From: Armillaria gallica
Lineage: Eukaryota; Basidiomycota; Agaricomycetes; Agaricales; Physalacriaceae
Length of the DNA stretch: 64,000 nucleotides
Reading direction: 5' to 3'
Assembly: GCA_037576215.1 (NCBI GenBank)
Contig: JBANDB010000005.1
Span: 1,922,001 to 1,986,000 of the forward strand
Shown: positions 33,276 through 46,134 of the stretch, piece after piece
How the letters are laid out: every line of letters starts with the position of its first letter
Numbering within the stretch: position 1 is the stretch's first letter
Translations under genes and position numbers: made by a program
Notes under the pieces: generated by a model
Seen by the model: only the letters and a program-made list of their open reading frames with translations
The model's database searches: none
What the model was told of the DNA's origin: nothing

Positions 33276-34967
33276 TGATGAGCCTCCAGGCTCTGTACGC
33301 TCAGAATTCGCGGATTTTGCCTGCTAATTAACGCTACTATCCCTTCAACGGCCTTTCAGCAAACCAATGATTGCACACCCACTGATACCACTTTCATCCT
33401 ACGGCAACCACTCCTTATGCGCTTTGTTATCCATCCCATCTTGCCACGCATCATAATTGCTGTACTTCATCATGGCAAGGCACCTTCGATCGACAATCAG
33501 CCCAATACAGAATTGACGCATCACTCAGAAGCACCAGTTGACGCACTCATTGATCACTTAATGAAAATGACGTGATTGGCATGAGTACCCTCCCAGCTAC
33601 GGCAATTGCAGCTACGGCAACTACAGACCATGTTTACTAGGGCTGTTACTTCGCCAAGGCCTCAAGAAAACGTTGCCCCATGTGTATTCCTCAGTACGAC
33701 GACTATCGCTCAGTAATCCGCAGCTAAACAGCACCTAACGATCCGTGCATCACTCCAGCAAAACCATATGGTTCGCATCCATATGCGGCAACGTCGATGA
33801 GTTGCTGTTACTTTAGAAGACGAAGTACCATATGTTTCCTCCAATTTTTACAAAGCCAAGGCCTTACAGCCTTACTAAGTCTCGCGTATTTACTCTATTT
33901 ATAAATTCGTACTTGTAGTATAAAAACTAACTAGAAAACATAGTTACAAAGCAGTTCATCTCCAGTTGACCCCAGACTACGTCAATTATCGTCACGCTCT
34001 AGTCTATCGCCAGTAAACAATGTTTATTCACTGTTCTACGGCAATATACCGTTTGCACCAGCATATTCTTGATCGCATGTCGACTCTTGAGCTCACCAGA
34101 GTTATCTTACGGTTTTTTTTAACTGTGAAGAGTCCTTTGCTACGCGCTCTTTGCTCTTAACACTATTGGTGCACGCTCATACTGTGCCAATACATGATCG
34201 CTGCACTATACCTCGCCCCCGTTATCTTTTATAGGCTGTCATCATTTCACTTTTGCACCATTGGAGTTTTTACAGTTTCACTTTTGCCATTGTTATTGTC
34301 GCCCACTTGGGTAGTCTCAGAGCAGACTTAGGATCAGTTTCAGCCAGTTTTCGTATAGTATCAGTCCCCCGAGTGGACTTGAAGGTTAGTTTGACATAGG
34401 ATAGGATCGTTTCAGTACCAGACAAGTTTCGACATCGACTCAGCACCATCGCATCGTATAGGACCAGTATCACCACCAGTTTTCGTAGTTCCATGTTTTC
34501 TCTCACCAGTCCACCCTCAGCACCTCGTTCCACATTTATTTCGCCACTCACAGTCCCCACGCTGTTTTCTCATCGCCTTGCTCACCCATAGACTATTGCC
34601 GACCGTTTAGTCTATTCTCCATCGTTCACCCCGCTCCGATTACCATTGAGCGACATTTTCTAGTCTCACAGCACATTTTCTCATATGGATTTGTGGTATT
34701 CACATCATACCCGTTTTCGTTCCCTCTCATTTCGAGAGATCCCTACCGGCTTGAAGCCATAGCATTTAGTACTCAACTACCAAGCAGTACTACTTCGCAG
34801 ACTTAAAGTCGCAGTGTATTCTTGCATATAGAGGAATTGTTCTACTGCACAGAGGTGCCCCAAACCACTCGCACACACGATTGCCTTGATTGCTGTGCTA
34901 CTACGTTAATTAACCAAGCTCATTCCGAGTTGGTGTTGCTGTTGCCATGGAAGTCTTAGGCCCATCA
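33276..34967 (+). repeat. 5' LTR of the gypsy element (1,692 bp)
   Basis: TG..CA ends. It matches 50125-51801 throughout. It has an extra 15 bp near 33604-33620 (a duplicated CAGCTACGGCAA unit) that explains the length difference. Confidence 0.9.
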
Positions 34968-34971
34968 TTTC

Positions 34972-34989
34972 TGGAGCCCACCATGAGGG
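34972..34989 (+). promoter_or_regulatory. Candidate primer-binding site
   Basis: TGGAGCCCACCATGAGGG starts 4 bp after the LTR. TGG complements a tRNA CCA end. I could not assign the tRNA by eye. Confidence 0.45.
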
Positions 34990-37555
34990 GATCAGTTCAC
35001 ATCCCGGATCAATTCTTTGATTGCGTTTATATACACCTATCACCTCTCAATTCGCCCTTCATAGCGAGCTTATACTTGCTGCGAACCTGAATTCTTCACC
35101 ATTTCACGAAAATTTGAACATAAAACACCTTACATCCCCGTTCAGGGCAGAGGCCTTCGAAATACCTCTGCACGTCTTCAGTTACAAGAATCTACAGCCC
35201 ATTTAGCATCGTCTGAAGCATCATCTTCGATGCTCGCTACAGAAACCCTGTTACCAGACTCTCCTTGTAGTCCCATTCCTGGGTCTTTCATTGAATCTCC
35301 CACATCCCTGTTTCCCGAAGAATTAGACATCTTTGAAAGAGAGAACTTGTCGTTTTCTGGACCAGAAGATGAAGAAGAAACCGAAGTTACTGCAGAACTC
35401 TTTGGTTCAAACTACGGAACCACCCGCACCCCTTATTCCGGACAAGCTTTCGGAGGCTACCACGTAGAATCCACCTCGTTCACCAATTACCAACAAGAAG
35501 AATCTGTCAAATCTAGTGACGAATTAGTACCAGATTCCACTACCACCATAAACTTTGATATCAAGGACGAGTCCTTCAAACAAAGTCTTACTTTTGATCC
35601 ACCGGCAGAGGCTTCCACCTCTTATTTTCCCATATTTCCCATTTTACCGCCAGTCAATCTGAATCAACAACCAACTCCTGTAGTGCAGCCCAGCGCACAA
35701 CCACCCATACAGCCCCCAGTACAACCTCCAGTCCAGCAGCCAGTACAACAACCCGCAGCCATGGCAGCAGCATCTATGCCTTTCTGAAAGGAGAAGAGCA
35801 CTCCGAATATCATTGACGAAATTAGTCCTGGACGCGAATTGATGCGTTATATCAGTGATATCGAAGGCCTCTTCACCCGTCATAGTATAAACACAGAAGC
35901 TGATAAAAAGAAGTGGTTTATCTATTATCCTGGTCTCGTCATCTCTGAATTTTGGGAGAGCTTGCCTGAGTATAGCGACGCTGGCAAAACCTACGAAAAC
36001 TTCAAGGATGCCGTAGTCGCTCAGTATCCTGACACTAGCACCACTCATAAATACGAGAGACACGACCTTGAGCGTGTTATTGGAAAATACGCACGAGAAG
36101 TTGATAATCTTGCAGACCTAGGAGCGTTTTATTGAGAATTCTACCCCAAAGTAAAGCATTTGGTCACGAATAATCGTTTGTCGAACCACGAGACTGGCAA
36201 TATATTCAGCAAAGGCTTTCCTAACCACATTTGGGACGCCATTGCCCGTTGACTCCAGATCAAATTGCCAGACCATCATCCAGCAGACCCTTACGACCTC
36301 AGTGATATTTACGCAGCCGCTCAGTTCATTCTACAAGGCACGAATAAAGGAGAAAGCACTCTTAGCAGTATGCCTACTCAGAGTTTTCATGATGCCAGTC
36401 CAGCCAGACCCTCAGAGATGCCGTATCCTGGTCCAGTTTCACAACCTCAGCCTATCGTTCGTGTCAAGGAGGAACCTGTGGAACCCCAAGTAAAGATGGA
36501 GCATATTAATCAGCTCATTAAACTCGGCAAGACGTTATTGCAGCTAAACTCGAATGATCAATTCCAGAAAGCTCAGCAACGATCGTTTTCGTCTGGTCCA
36601 CCGCAGCAGAGCAGTTATGCTAATACGGCAACTGGCCAGAATTGCAGTTTCTGCAGCAAAATTGGTCATTTTATTCGAGAATGTCTCAAAGTTGAGGAGA
36701 TGATTAAGGAAGGGAAATGCAGGCGCAATATAGACGGGAAGATCATCCTGTCTACTGGTGCTTAGGTCCCCAGAGGTCTCCAAGGCACTTGGCTTAAGGA
36801 TCGTATCGAAGAATGGCACTGTCAGAATCCAGGCCAGATCGGCATCGTCAATCAGCTGATGAACGCCATTGTTGAGCCAGTTCCGCATCTAAGCCGGCAA
36901 CATTCTTCACCAGTTAACGCAGACGCTCAGTCACTTAGCATGCCCGTTTCTGGGATTGATGTGCATCAACGTCTCGAGGCGCTCATTGCCAAATCCGAAG
37001 CTATTGGAAAAGAGATCCAGGGCATCAAACAGTTCATGCATGTTGCCAAATAAGACTCTTCTAGTCCGAATACCGCAGATACTACGGATACTATGATTCG
37101 CCAGGTCATAGTCGAGGTTCCCTACCTTAAACGCAGACCAACCAAGAAGGCAGCTCCCGCAGCAAAAGCGAAGGCTGCTGTTCCACAGGAACCTACTAAG
37201 GCAGTGGGTCGACAAACTCGTACTAGTCGGAAGGCCGCTGAAGAAGCTGTGCTTGATGATGAGCAGGAGGTTGCTGTACCCAAGATTCGTGATCACTTCG
37301 ATCAAGATCTTACCCCAGATTATGATGGCATGCCCAACTTAGTTGAATATTCAGACGACGAAGACAATATTGCTGTACCTACTCAGACCAAGCAAGACAA
37401 CGAAATTGCCGCAGCTATCATAGAGTCTGATTCTCCATGTCAATTCGAGAAAGCTAAGACAGTAGTCCACAGCAATGATCAGGATATTCGTTCCAAGTTT
37501 CCATCTTACGCGCCACCTGCTATGACGTGATGTGACCCACCCAAGACTGTCACGG

Positions 37556-39284
37556 TGATGAGCCTCCAGGCTCTGTATGCTCAGAATTCGTGGATTTACC
37601 CATCCATCACCCAATACCTTCAAAACGACGCCATTATAACCCTCACACACTCCATAACACTGCCAACTCTCAATAATACCACGTATTTTCGCAGTATAAG
37701 CCACAAACATTCAGATCCAGTCCTAAAACCGTAACATCCACTCCTCACGCACTCTGTTATCCTTCCCAGCTCGCCTCGCATCACAATTACCGTATCCCAT
37801 CATGGCAAGGCACCTTTGATCGACAATCATCCTAAAACGGGGTTGCTATATCACTCAGAAGCACTAGTTGATGTGCCCATCAATCATTTAATGAAATGAT
37901 GTGATTGACGCGAGTACCCTTCCAGCTACGATAATTACAGCTACGGCAACTATAGCCGCGTTTACTAAGGCTGTTACAGTGCCAAGACTTCGAATTATCG
38001 TTGCCCCACGCATACACCTCAGCACAGCAACTGCAGCTCAATAATCCGCAGCTACACAGCACCTTATGATCTGCTCATCACTCAATAAAACCACACAGTT
38101 CGCATCCATACACAGCAATGTCGAGGACTTGCTGTTACTTTAGAACCACAGATACCATATGTTTACTACAGCTATTACAAAAGCCAAGGACTTACAGCCT
38201 TACTAAGGCTCCGAAGAATATTCTATTTATAAAATCGTACTTGTAGTATAAAAACTAGGTAGAAACCGCATTTTTAGAGCTAGTTCTTACCCAGTTGACA
38301 AAGCTACGGCATTGCCAGTCAGCTACGGTTACTCCAAGTTATTCCCCACCACTTGCTTTACTCTTTAAACGTTGTTGGTTGCACCAATACATGAAATCTT
38401 GCGTCAATAACTTGCTTTTGTCCTTTTAATGCCACAACATCGCTTCACTTTCACCACATAGGATTGTTTTATCGCCTTCACCTTCTACATCGCCATCGTT
38501 TTCATTGCCCAGTTCAGTATTGCCTCTGTGTAGGCCCAGTTCAGTTCCATAGGATCACCCTCGTCTCTATCATTGTTCGGAGTTGCCGTGCATCTATTGC
38601 TGCAGCATCCCACTCAGCACCTCAGTTGCTACGATTTCTACCAGTTTCTTGCAGTCTCCGTACGTTTATTGCTTTTGTTTCGACTCACAATATTAGGTAC
38701 ACCTCAAGCCACGTTTACTAGGCTATTTCGACGTCTTCTAGTCCATTGCCACGATTTCTAGAGCATCGCAACGATTTCTAGCGTGTTGCTACGATTTCTA
38801 GAGCATTGCTACGATTTCTAGTCCCTCCCCATGTTTTCCAGTCCCTCCCCACGTTTTCTCGACCGTTGCAACGATTTCTAGTCCCTCCCCACGTTTTCCA
38901 GTCCCTCCCCATGTTTTCTTGACCGTTGCTACGATTTCTAGCACGTTGCTACGATTTCTAGACCCATTTTCATGGTCTCTAGATCATTTTCGCAGTTTCT
39001 ATTGCGGTTTCTTGGTATTCAAGTCATACCAGATTCCGTCCCATCTCGTTTATCAAGACCCTTCCCGGCTTACAGCCAACGTCTACTAGTACTCCTTGAC
39101 CAAGAGTACTACTTCGCTGACTTAAAGTCGCAGTGTATCTTGTGTTATTGAGGAATTGACCGCACGGAGGTGCACCGAACCACTCGCAAACACATTGCCT
39201 TGATTGCTGTGTTGCTATGTTAATTGCCTAAGCTCTCATCGAGTTTTGGGTGTTGCCATTGCCACGGAAGTCCTAGGCTCATCA
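37556..39284 (+). mobile_element. Solo LTR of a related gypsy element inside gag (1,729 bp)
   Basis: Starts TGATGAGCC and ends CTCATCA like the parent LTRs, but is clearly more diverged. It is flanked by a perfect 4 bp duplication ACGG (37552-37555 and 39285-39288). No internal element sequence remains, so it is the product of LTR-LTR recombination after insertion. Confidence 0.85.
38721..39000 (+). repeat. 20 bp minisatellite within the solo LTR
   Basis: About 14 units of exactly 20 bp with consensus near GTTGCTACGATTTCTAG and a second variant GTCCCTCCCCACGTTTTCCA. The two full LTRs lack the expansion at the matching place (about 34610-34670). Confidence 0.8.
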
Positions 39285-39735
39285 ACGGCAGTACCCGAGC
39301 ATGTGCCAGTCAAGGAGCATGTAGCCCAGCTCATCCCTGAAGATATTCATCCATTTGCCGCAGCAAAGCCAGCCAATTATGCACCGCCAGCAGTTCATAA
39401 CGTGGGTGCAAAGCCAGATGTCCACAAGCGTCCCAAAGACAATGAACCTGCTTATAGGACACGGGCGCCGATAGAAGGTTCGCATGTTGTGCGAGAAGTC
39501 TACGAGCGTGCGCTTGACTCCACGATCACATTGTCGCATCAAGAGCTATATTCTTTATCACCAGCAATCAGGGAAATGATTAAGGAGGATAACACGAAGC
39601 GCAAAGTGCCAAATACTGTGGAACAGTTCCAGAAGGAGGTAGCTTTACTGTTTACCGGACCCAAAACCGTAGAGATCACGGTAAAGGCACCAGAAGACCA
39701 CGAAAACGGCAAAAACTTCCACTCTTTTATACAGC

Positions 39736-42700
39736 ATGCTGGATAATTTCATGCAGACTTTCGAGCAGACCAGTAATGCTCAGAAGGAACTGCCGGCAGG
39801 ATCGTCAGTTGTCCCAGACCCGTACAAAGCTCGCATCAAGAAAGGGGAGAAGATCGGACCCTTGAAATGCGCAGCAGATTCTATTTCATTAAGATCCATT
39901 GTCCCAGTGGTGGATCATCAGCTCAAAGTCGAGTGCATCATTGATCCCGGATCACAAGTGATCTCCATGTCGGAAGCTGTGTGCTTGCGCTTGGGGTTGA
40001 TCTATGATCCTATGGTTATATTGGAAATGCAGTTAGCCAATGGAACTACGAATTATTCCTTGGGTCTAGCATGGAATGTTGCATTTTTGTTTGGAGATAT
40101 CACGCTATACTTGCAAGTGCATGTCATTCAGCAATCTGCCTACGATATCTTACTCGGTAGACCTTTCAACATGTTAACTCAGAGCATTGTTTGCAATTAT
40201 TCGGACGAAAACCAGACCATTACCATCCATGATCCGAATACCAGTAAGACTGCTACCATCCCGACGATTTCTCATGGTCATCCCCGTATCCTTAACCATG
40301 TCCCATTTTCCTGGGAAAATTGACTAGAAGAACCCAACAACGATATAGAGGAGATCGCTCTCATCATTGAATTAGACGCGAATCAAGAACCTAAAATTAT
40401 TGCCTACACAGCGTCCACTTCCAAATTTGACTCAGAAAAAGCTTCAACCCAATATTTATCAGCCTGTGACCCTAATAAATTCCCTATCCAACCCACTATG
40501 TTTACACAATCACTATGGTCGACCGAAACCATGTACAGTTCCACCCCATATGCCAAATTCTCTTTACCAACAGATCGTGAACAATTGTTACCATTATATT
40601 CTATTCCTACTCAGATTCCTCAAGACTTCTCAGATTCCAGTTCTGTTTCCCAGCCCCGAGATTACATGTATCATCTATACGGTTCTAATATTATTGGAGA
40701 TCAATCCTACGAGCCATGGTTCTCTAAGAAAGTCTCGGTTTTCACAGGCAAGAAGTACAAGCCGGTAGCTTTGAAAACAAAGCCCGTACTTGCAACCTTG
40801 CCTGATAAATTCCGTATCGTTCACAATATTCGAGGAGATCCATTAGCCGAAATACCTACGTTATCTCCAACCCCACCACCTTTCATTCCCACCGAATGTT
40901 ATACCCAAGAGTGCAAGGAGTACATCGACTCCATCCATAATGATGGTTTCCTTTGGCCAGAAGAAATGAAGCTCATGCATCACTTCATGACGGTTCAGGA
41001 GAAAGCATTCACATGGGAGGATTCAGAAAGAGGCAGTTTTCGTAAAGATTTCTTCCCGCCAATCGATATTCCAGTCGTCGAACACACCCCTTGGGTTCTA
41101 CGAAATATTCCTATACCTCCAGGCATTTATGCAGAAGTTTGCCATATGATCAAAACAAAGATTAACGCAGGCATTTATGAACCTTCCAATTCTTCCTACC
41201 GCTCGAGATGGTTTACGGTTTTAAAGAAAGATGGCAAAAGTCTTCGCATAGTTCACAGTTTAGAACCATTGAACGAAGTTACGATTGCTCATTCTGAATT
41301 ACCACTGGCAACAGACCCTCTCGCAGAACATTTCGCAGGTCGTGCATGCGGCGCTACTCTAGACTTATTCGTTGGATATGATGAACGTCTATTGGCAGAG
41401 TCGTCTCGTGACCTCACCACCTTCCAGACTCCTTATGGAGCACTATGACTCGTTACTTTACCCATGGGTTGGACCAATTCCGTACCAATATTCCATGACG
41501 ACGTTACCTTCATTCTACAACCCAAAATCCCAGAGTTCACCATTCCTTATATTGATGACGTTCCAGTTTGAGGACCAGAAACTCGATACAAAATTATAGG
41601 AGGCTACGAAACCATTCCTCTCAATACCGGCATTCGACGTTTTGTTTGGGAACACTTCCAAAACCTAAACAGAATTGTCCAACGCATGAAATATTGTGGA
41701 GGCATGTTTTCAGGCAAGAAAGCCTACCTTTGTTGCGCCAAAATTACCGTGCTAGGTCATAGATGCACGTACTCTGGCTGACTACCTCTCGAAAGTATTG
41801 TCTCGTCGATACTTCGATGGGGACCTTGTATTGACGTCTCTAATGCACGTGCCTTCATTGGTACCATCGGAGTCCTACGAATATTCATTGATAATTTCGC
41901 AACCCGAGCTCTACCCATTACTAAGTTATTCAGAAAAGATGTTCCCTTCAAATTTGAATCAGCAGAGATTGCCGCACAAGAAGATCTTAAAGACGCAGTT
42001 AGAGTCAGCCCAGCATTAAGGCCGCTCAGTTACATGTCGACTGGAGCTGTTATACTTGCCGTTGATACAGGACCTGCTGCAGTTGGATATTATCTAGCAC
42101 AGTGCGACCCCGTCAATCCAAAGATTCAATATTTCGCTAGATTCGGTTCAATCACTCTTAACGAATGCGAGTGCGGATATTCTCAAGCCAAGAAAGAGAT
42201 ATTTGGATTATACCGTGCCTTAGGAGATTACAAAATTTATCTTATCGGTCTTCCTACGTTTATTGTTGAAGTAGACGTGAGTGCTATCAAGGGAATGCTC
42301 AAGAACCCTGATATCACACCCTCAGCAGCAGTTAACCAATGGATTATCAGCATTCTATCTTTTCATTTCGTTCTAGTCCATGTACCAGGCTCTAAGCATG
42401 GTCCAGATGGATTATCACGATGCCCACCCCAACTAGGAGACCCTCCTCTGCCTGAAGACGGCATGGAAGACTTCTTACACACTCATTATGGGCTTATGCA
42501 TTTTATCAATTCAACTTCACCTACGGTTAATTCGCCAATCAAGTTAATTCAAGTTCTACAACAAGAAGTTGCCGTAGATTCCATGGAAATTATTCCTTAC
42601 TCGAAGGTTCCTTGTACCGCAAAGCAGCAACATCTAGATGAACGGCTAATGCACTTATTGCCATGGCATCTATATCTCAAGAGACCTGCAGGATTCGACG

Positions 42701-44009
42701 ATATTGCATACACGAAATTTATGAAATATGCTGTTCATTTCTTCGAGAGACAGGGAAAGCTATGGCGCAAAAACGTAGATGGGAGACATCAGCTCGTCTT
42801 GTTCCCTGAACATCGCATTCAAGTGATGACGTTGCTCACAAGGGCTTCTATGCAACACACGCGCTAATCAAGGAACGTTATTGGTGGCCGGATATGAAGT
42901 ATGATATTTCCTGGTTCGTAAGGACGTGTCATCTATGCCAAATCCGTCAAACCCGACAAATCTATATCTTGCCTACCGTCGCTCTTCCCACTCCTTTGTT
43001 TTCCAAAATGTATATGGACACCATGATCATGCCAGTTTCAGGACAATACCGTTACATTGTCCAAGGCAGATGTTCGCTCAGTCATTATCCAGAATTTTGT
43101 TGCTTGCAAAAAGAAACAGCACGAACTTTAGGAGAATGGATTTTCGAGGATATCTTATGCTGTTGGGGATCCTTAGTCGAGATCGTTACTGACAACGGAT
43201 CCGCCTTTGTTGCCGCAATCAATTATTTGAGCAAGAAGTACCATATCAATCACATTCGTATCTCCGGTTATAACTCCAGAGCCAATGGAATTGCCGAAAG
43301 ACCACACTTCAACGTCCATCAAGGACTGTTTAAGGCGTCTGATGGTGATCAAAAGAAGTGGAGTCAAAACACCTATTCTGTATTTTGGGCAGACCGAATA
43401 ATGATCAGGAGATGCATGGGTTGTTCACCGTATTTTGCTGCAACCAGGACGGAACCCCTTCTTCCAATGGACATAGTCGAATCTACATGGTTAATGCCAC
43501 CACCAGACAATATTATCAGTACCACGTCATTAATCGCACGCTGAGCCATTAGTCTTCAAAAACGTTCTCAAGATCTCGAGCATTTGAGGTCTAAAGTCTA
43601 CAAAGCTAGAAGAAATGCTGCAGTTAAATTCGAGAAGGACCATGAATACTCTATCAGAGACTTCAACTTCCAGAAGGAAGATTTAGTTTTGATGTGCAAC
43701 ACACAAATAGAGAAGGCTCTAAATCGTAAAATGCATGCCAGATATTTGGGCCCCTTAGTGATCTTGGGGAGGAATAAAGGCGGCGCATATCTCCTTTGTG
43801 AATTAGACGGTTCGACCTTCGCAAGACCAGTTGCTGCATTTAGGCTATTGCCGTACTTCGCCAGGAAGAAGATTGACGTACCGGATATCAATGTGATCAT
43901 TGACATGCCACCCACACGGATCAATGATCTCTTCGCATCATCAGATGATGGTATGCTCGATGACCTCCCAGATCTAGAAGGAGCACATAATGAAGCAGAA
44001 CTTGCTTGA
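39736..44009 (+). pseudogene. pol: protease, reverse transcriptase, RNase H, integrase (broken)
   Basis: The protease active site reads IIDPGSQ (~39940). RT domain: FTVLKKDGK.LRIVHSLEPLN (~41210), LPMGWTNSVP (~41460) and the catalytic box YIDDV (41548-41562). RNase H-like segment ~42034-42430 (ECGYSQAKKEI.GLYRAL). Integrase: H-H-C-C finger (HKGFYATH, then TCHLC, ~42830-42945), catalytic D at ~43017, D in TDNGSAF (~43188) and E at ~43293; C-terminal RYLGPLVI module (~43740). Pol is +1 relative to gag at 39736-39746. Stops: TGA 40321, 41446, 41569, 41779 and 43542 (each CGA-derived in context), plus a one-base frameshift near 42820 before the integrase. In an intact element pol copies RNA into DNA and integrates it. 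Confidence 0.85.
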
Positions 44010-44207
44010 TTTTCACTCGAGACATTGGTGAAAACCAAAAATTTTATATAAATAATTGGGCTCCATTTTGGAGCCCCTACACATTCATTCATAGCTAATT
44101 ATTCTGACTGGTATATCCATACCGGTCCCCCGACACTCTTTCAAAATATACCCCTGCAAAATTGTCTGAACGAATTGAATACAACCACCTAGAAGACCAC
44201 AGCAACT
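44010..44207. other. Pol / antisense gene junction with hairpin
   Basis: Short spacer between convergent pol and antisense gene A. A perfect 8 bp stem with a 3 nt loop lies at 44058-44076 (GGGCTCCA / TGGAGCCC), preceded by an AT-rich run. It may end one of the two convergent transcripts. Confidence 0.35.
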
Positions 44208-46134
44208 CTAGTAACAGCCACAACGACTGGAGCCCACCTTGCTCTGCCAGTTTCCTCCATAGTTACCGAGGACACCGTCCTGGTACTCGATGGATGCCTG
44301 GGGAGGCAGAGTCCAGCTGCCTTTAGAAGGACAGTTAGCTTCACCACAATGGCCCCAACCACAGCAAGTACAAAGAGCTGGGACAGGGTCTGGAGTCTCC
44401 ATGTTAGAATCGCAGTTATTATGGTCGCAACCCCACCCAGTACATTCCTTAATGTACTGGGCAGCCTCAGCTTTACCTTTACCCTTCCGATCATCCTTCT
44501 TGCCCTTGTTCTTCGAATGGTTCTTCTTACCGTGGCCACAACCCGAACGCTGGTGCTTATTCCGCCACCAAGGAACATAGGTTTTGCGAGAAGATGTAGC
44601 ATGATTGTCGGTCCGCATCTTGGCTGCAGTACTAGCCTCCGCTTCCTCTTGAGCACGTGTCTCATCAAGTCAAACCGCGACAAGACGGTAATGCTGGACA
44701 AGGACGTGGCGAATCTTCAGGTGCAAATAGAGATCGTGGGTGTTAGACTCCAACTGATGGTAGAAGGAGTCCTTCGTCTTCACCAACGAGGCTATAGACT
44801 CGCCCTGAGGAGTAAACTGTTGATAGTTCGCCCCAACAAACTCTGCCGCGTTGTGGACAATGGCTTCCGTATGAGGATCATCACTAATGTCGGGCGAAGG
44901 ATCTGTAAATGCATGGAATTAGTAACCGCAGACCAGAAAATGCGGAAGACAAGAACTTACTAGCTCCATAAGGGTCAGCATCGATGAGCTCATCAATAAT
45001 GTCGAGGATATTTTTATCGTTCTCCGGATGAGGATCCTTGAATGGCATCAAGAGGATTTGTCGGTCAGGAAGGCCTCCGATGCAGCGACGAGTCATGGAT
45101 TTGTGGCAAGCATGGCAGATCGAAGACAGCCCGGCAAAGGTGCACTCGGTGCCCTCAAGAATGCAAGGCCCACAAGGACAAACAGCCTTAGATTCACGTC
45201 AATACAAAAGAAAATGTGGATTTTAAGAGAAAACGTACCTTGGTGGATCGAGCAGGACATCAATGAGCAGGATGACTAGGAGTGCCCAAGCAATAGGCGC
45301 AGAAAGTATTGCCATACTGGAGGTCAGCCTTGTTGAAAGAGCGGCGATACAGATCGGTGATCTTCTCGCCAATCTGAACGGCGTCCTTGAGGGTACCTTC
45401 TTTTTTGGCAAACTGCTCAATGAAGGCACCAGAAGGAGCAACAACCAGAGATGGCATCTAGATCGTACCAAGTCAAATTAACGTGATGCTACGGCTTTAA
45501 TTGATTCGAAGCACGTACCACCCAATCTGCAGAAGAGACCATAGAAGGAGACACAGCACGAGTTTCCCTAGCAGGAGTTTCCTCCTCCAATACCAAGTTG
45601 GCACCCTGAGAGGCAGAAGCAGACGCAGCATCTGAAGACAAAGGTACGGTCTGAACTTCCTTGGAAGGAATGACGTTGGGAGTGAATGGAGCAGACGACA
45701 TCTGGATATTGTCGTCGATACGGTAACGCAAGGGAGGGAGGACCTCCAAAGCATCCAAGATTTGGTTGCCAGAGATGGAGTACCGTCCACTGACAGAAAA
45801 CTTGAGATGGTCCGACTCGATCTTGAGCATGGTGTCCCAAGTCTCGCGGAAGTTGAACTTAGAGACGCAGCCATCAACGACAGCTTCGAACGTCTTAAAG
45901 AATTCTTCCTTGAGAGTGGATGGGTAGTAAGCCTCGATCTGGCACTGTTCAACATCAATTAGAGCACGAAAACCCAGGAGCATGGCAATTTACCTTGATG
46001 TGTACCGCCTCGTCAAAGTAGATGGTGAGCCTCAACAATTGCGCGTTGGGCTCGAGAGGGACTTGCAAGATGGCGTCAGCACGCTTGACAAGGGAGATGA
46101 GAGATGGAATGGTTTGAGCAGCAGAAGTAGACAT
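44208..46134 (-). pseudogene. Antisense cargo gene A of the gypsy element
   Basis: Exons 46134-45994, 45944-45519, 45457-45239, 45186-about 44960 and about 44905-44208 have clean GT..AG borders. The frame reads from MSTSAAQTIPSLISLV to a cysteine/histidine-rich end. Middle: two cysteine groups (FCAYCLGTPSHPAH, then CPCGPCILEG and SICHACHKSMTRRC), likely zinc-binding. C-terminus: a lysine-rich run (GHGKKNHSKNKGKKDDRKGK) and another cysteine cluster (CTCCGWGHCGEANC). Two in-frame TGA codons (45262-45260 and near 44680) replace likely CGA. Splice structure on the strand opposite to gag-pol means it is transcribed from its own promoter. Function unknown; nucleic-acid binding is plausible from composition. 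Confidence 0.6.

Larger units (their letters stand above)
35230..39746 (+). pseudogene. gag-like region of the gypsy element, split by a solo LTR
   Basis: A single reading frame runs from ATG 35230 to 37555 and continues in the same frame after the solo LTR from 39285 to 39746; the insertion point lies inside a codon run (KTVT | AVPEH). Content: acidic N-terminus, a proline/glutamine repeat (QPPVQPPVQQPVQQP, ~35690-35760), a capsid-like helical region (35839-36135), a CCHC zinc knuckle (NCSFCSKIGHFIREC, ~36636-36680) and a lysine/alanine-rich segment (~37130-37200). In-frame stops: TGA 35785, TGA 36133, TGA 36250, TAG 36763, TAA 37051 and TGA 37528, all one C-to-T step from CGA, CAG or CAA. 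No frameshift was seen within gag itself. Gag packages element RNA into particles. Confidence 0.8.

Noticed and set aside
34270..34560. 96-codon minus-strand frame, nearly identical at 51104-51394
   Set aside because: It lies in the identical middle block of the two LTRs, so its conservation is due to LTR identity, not coding.
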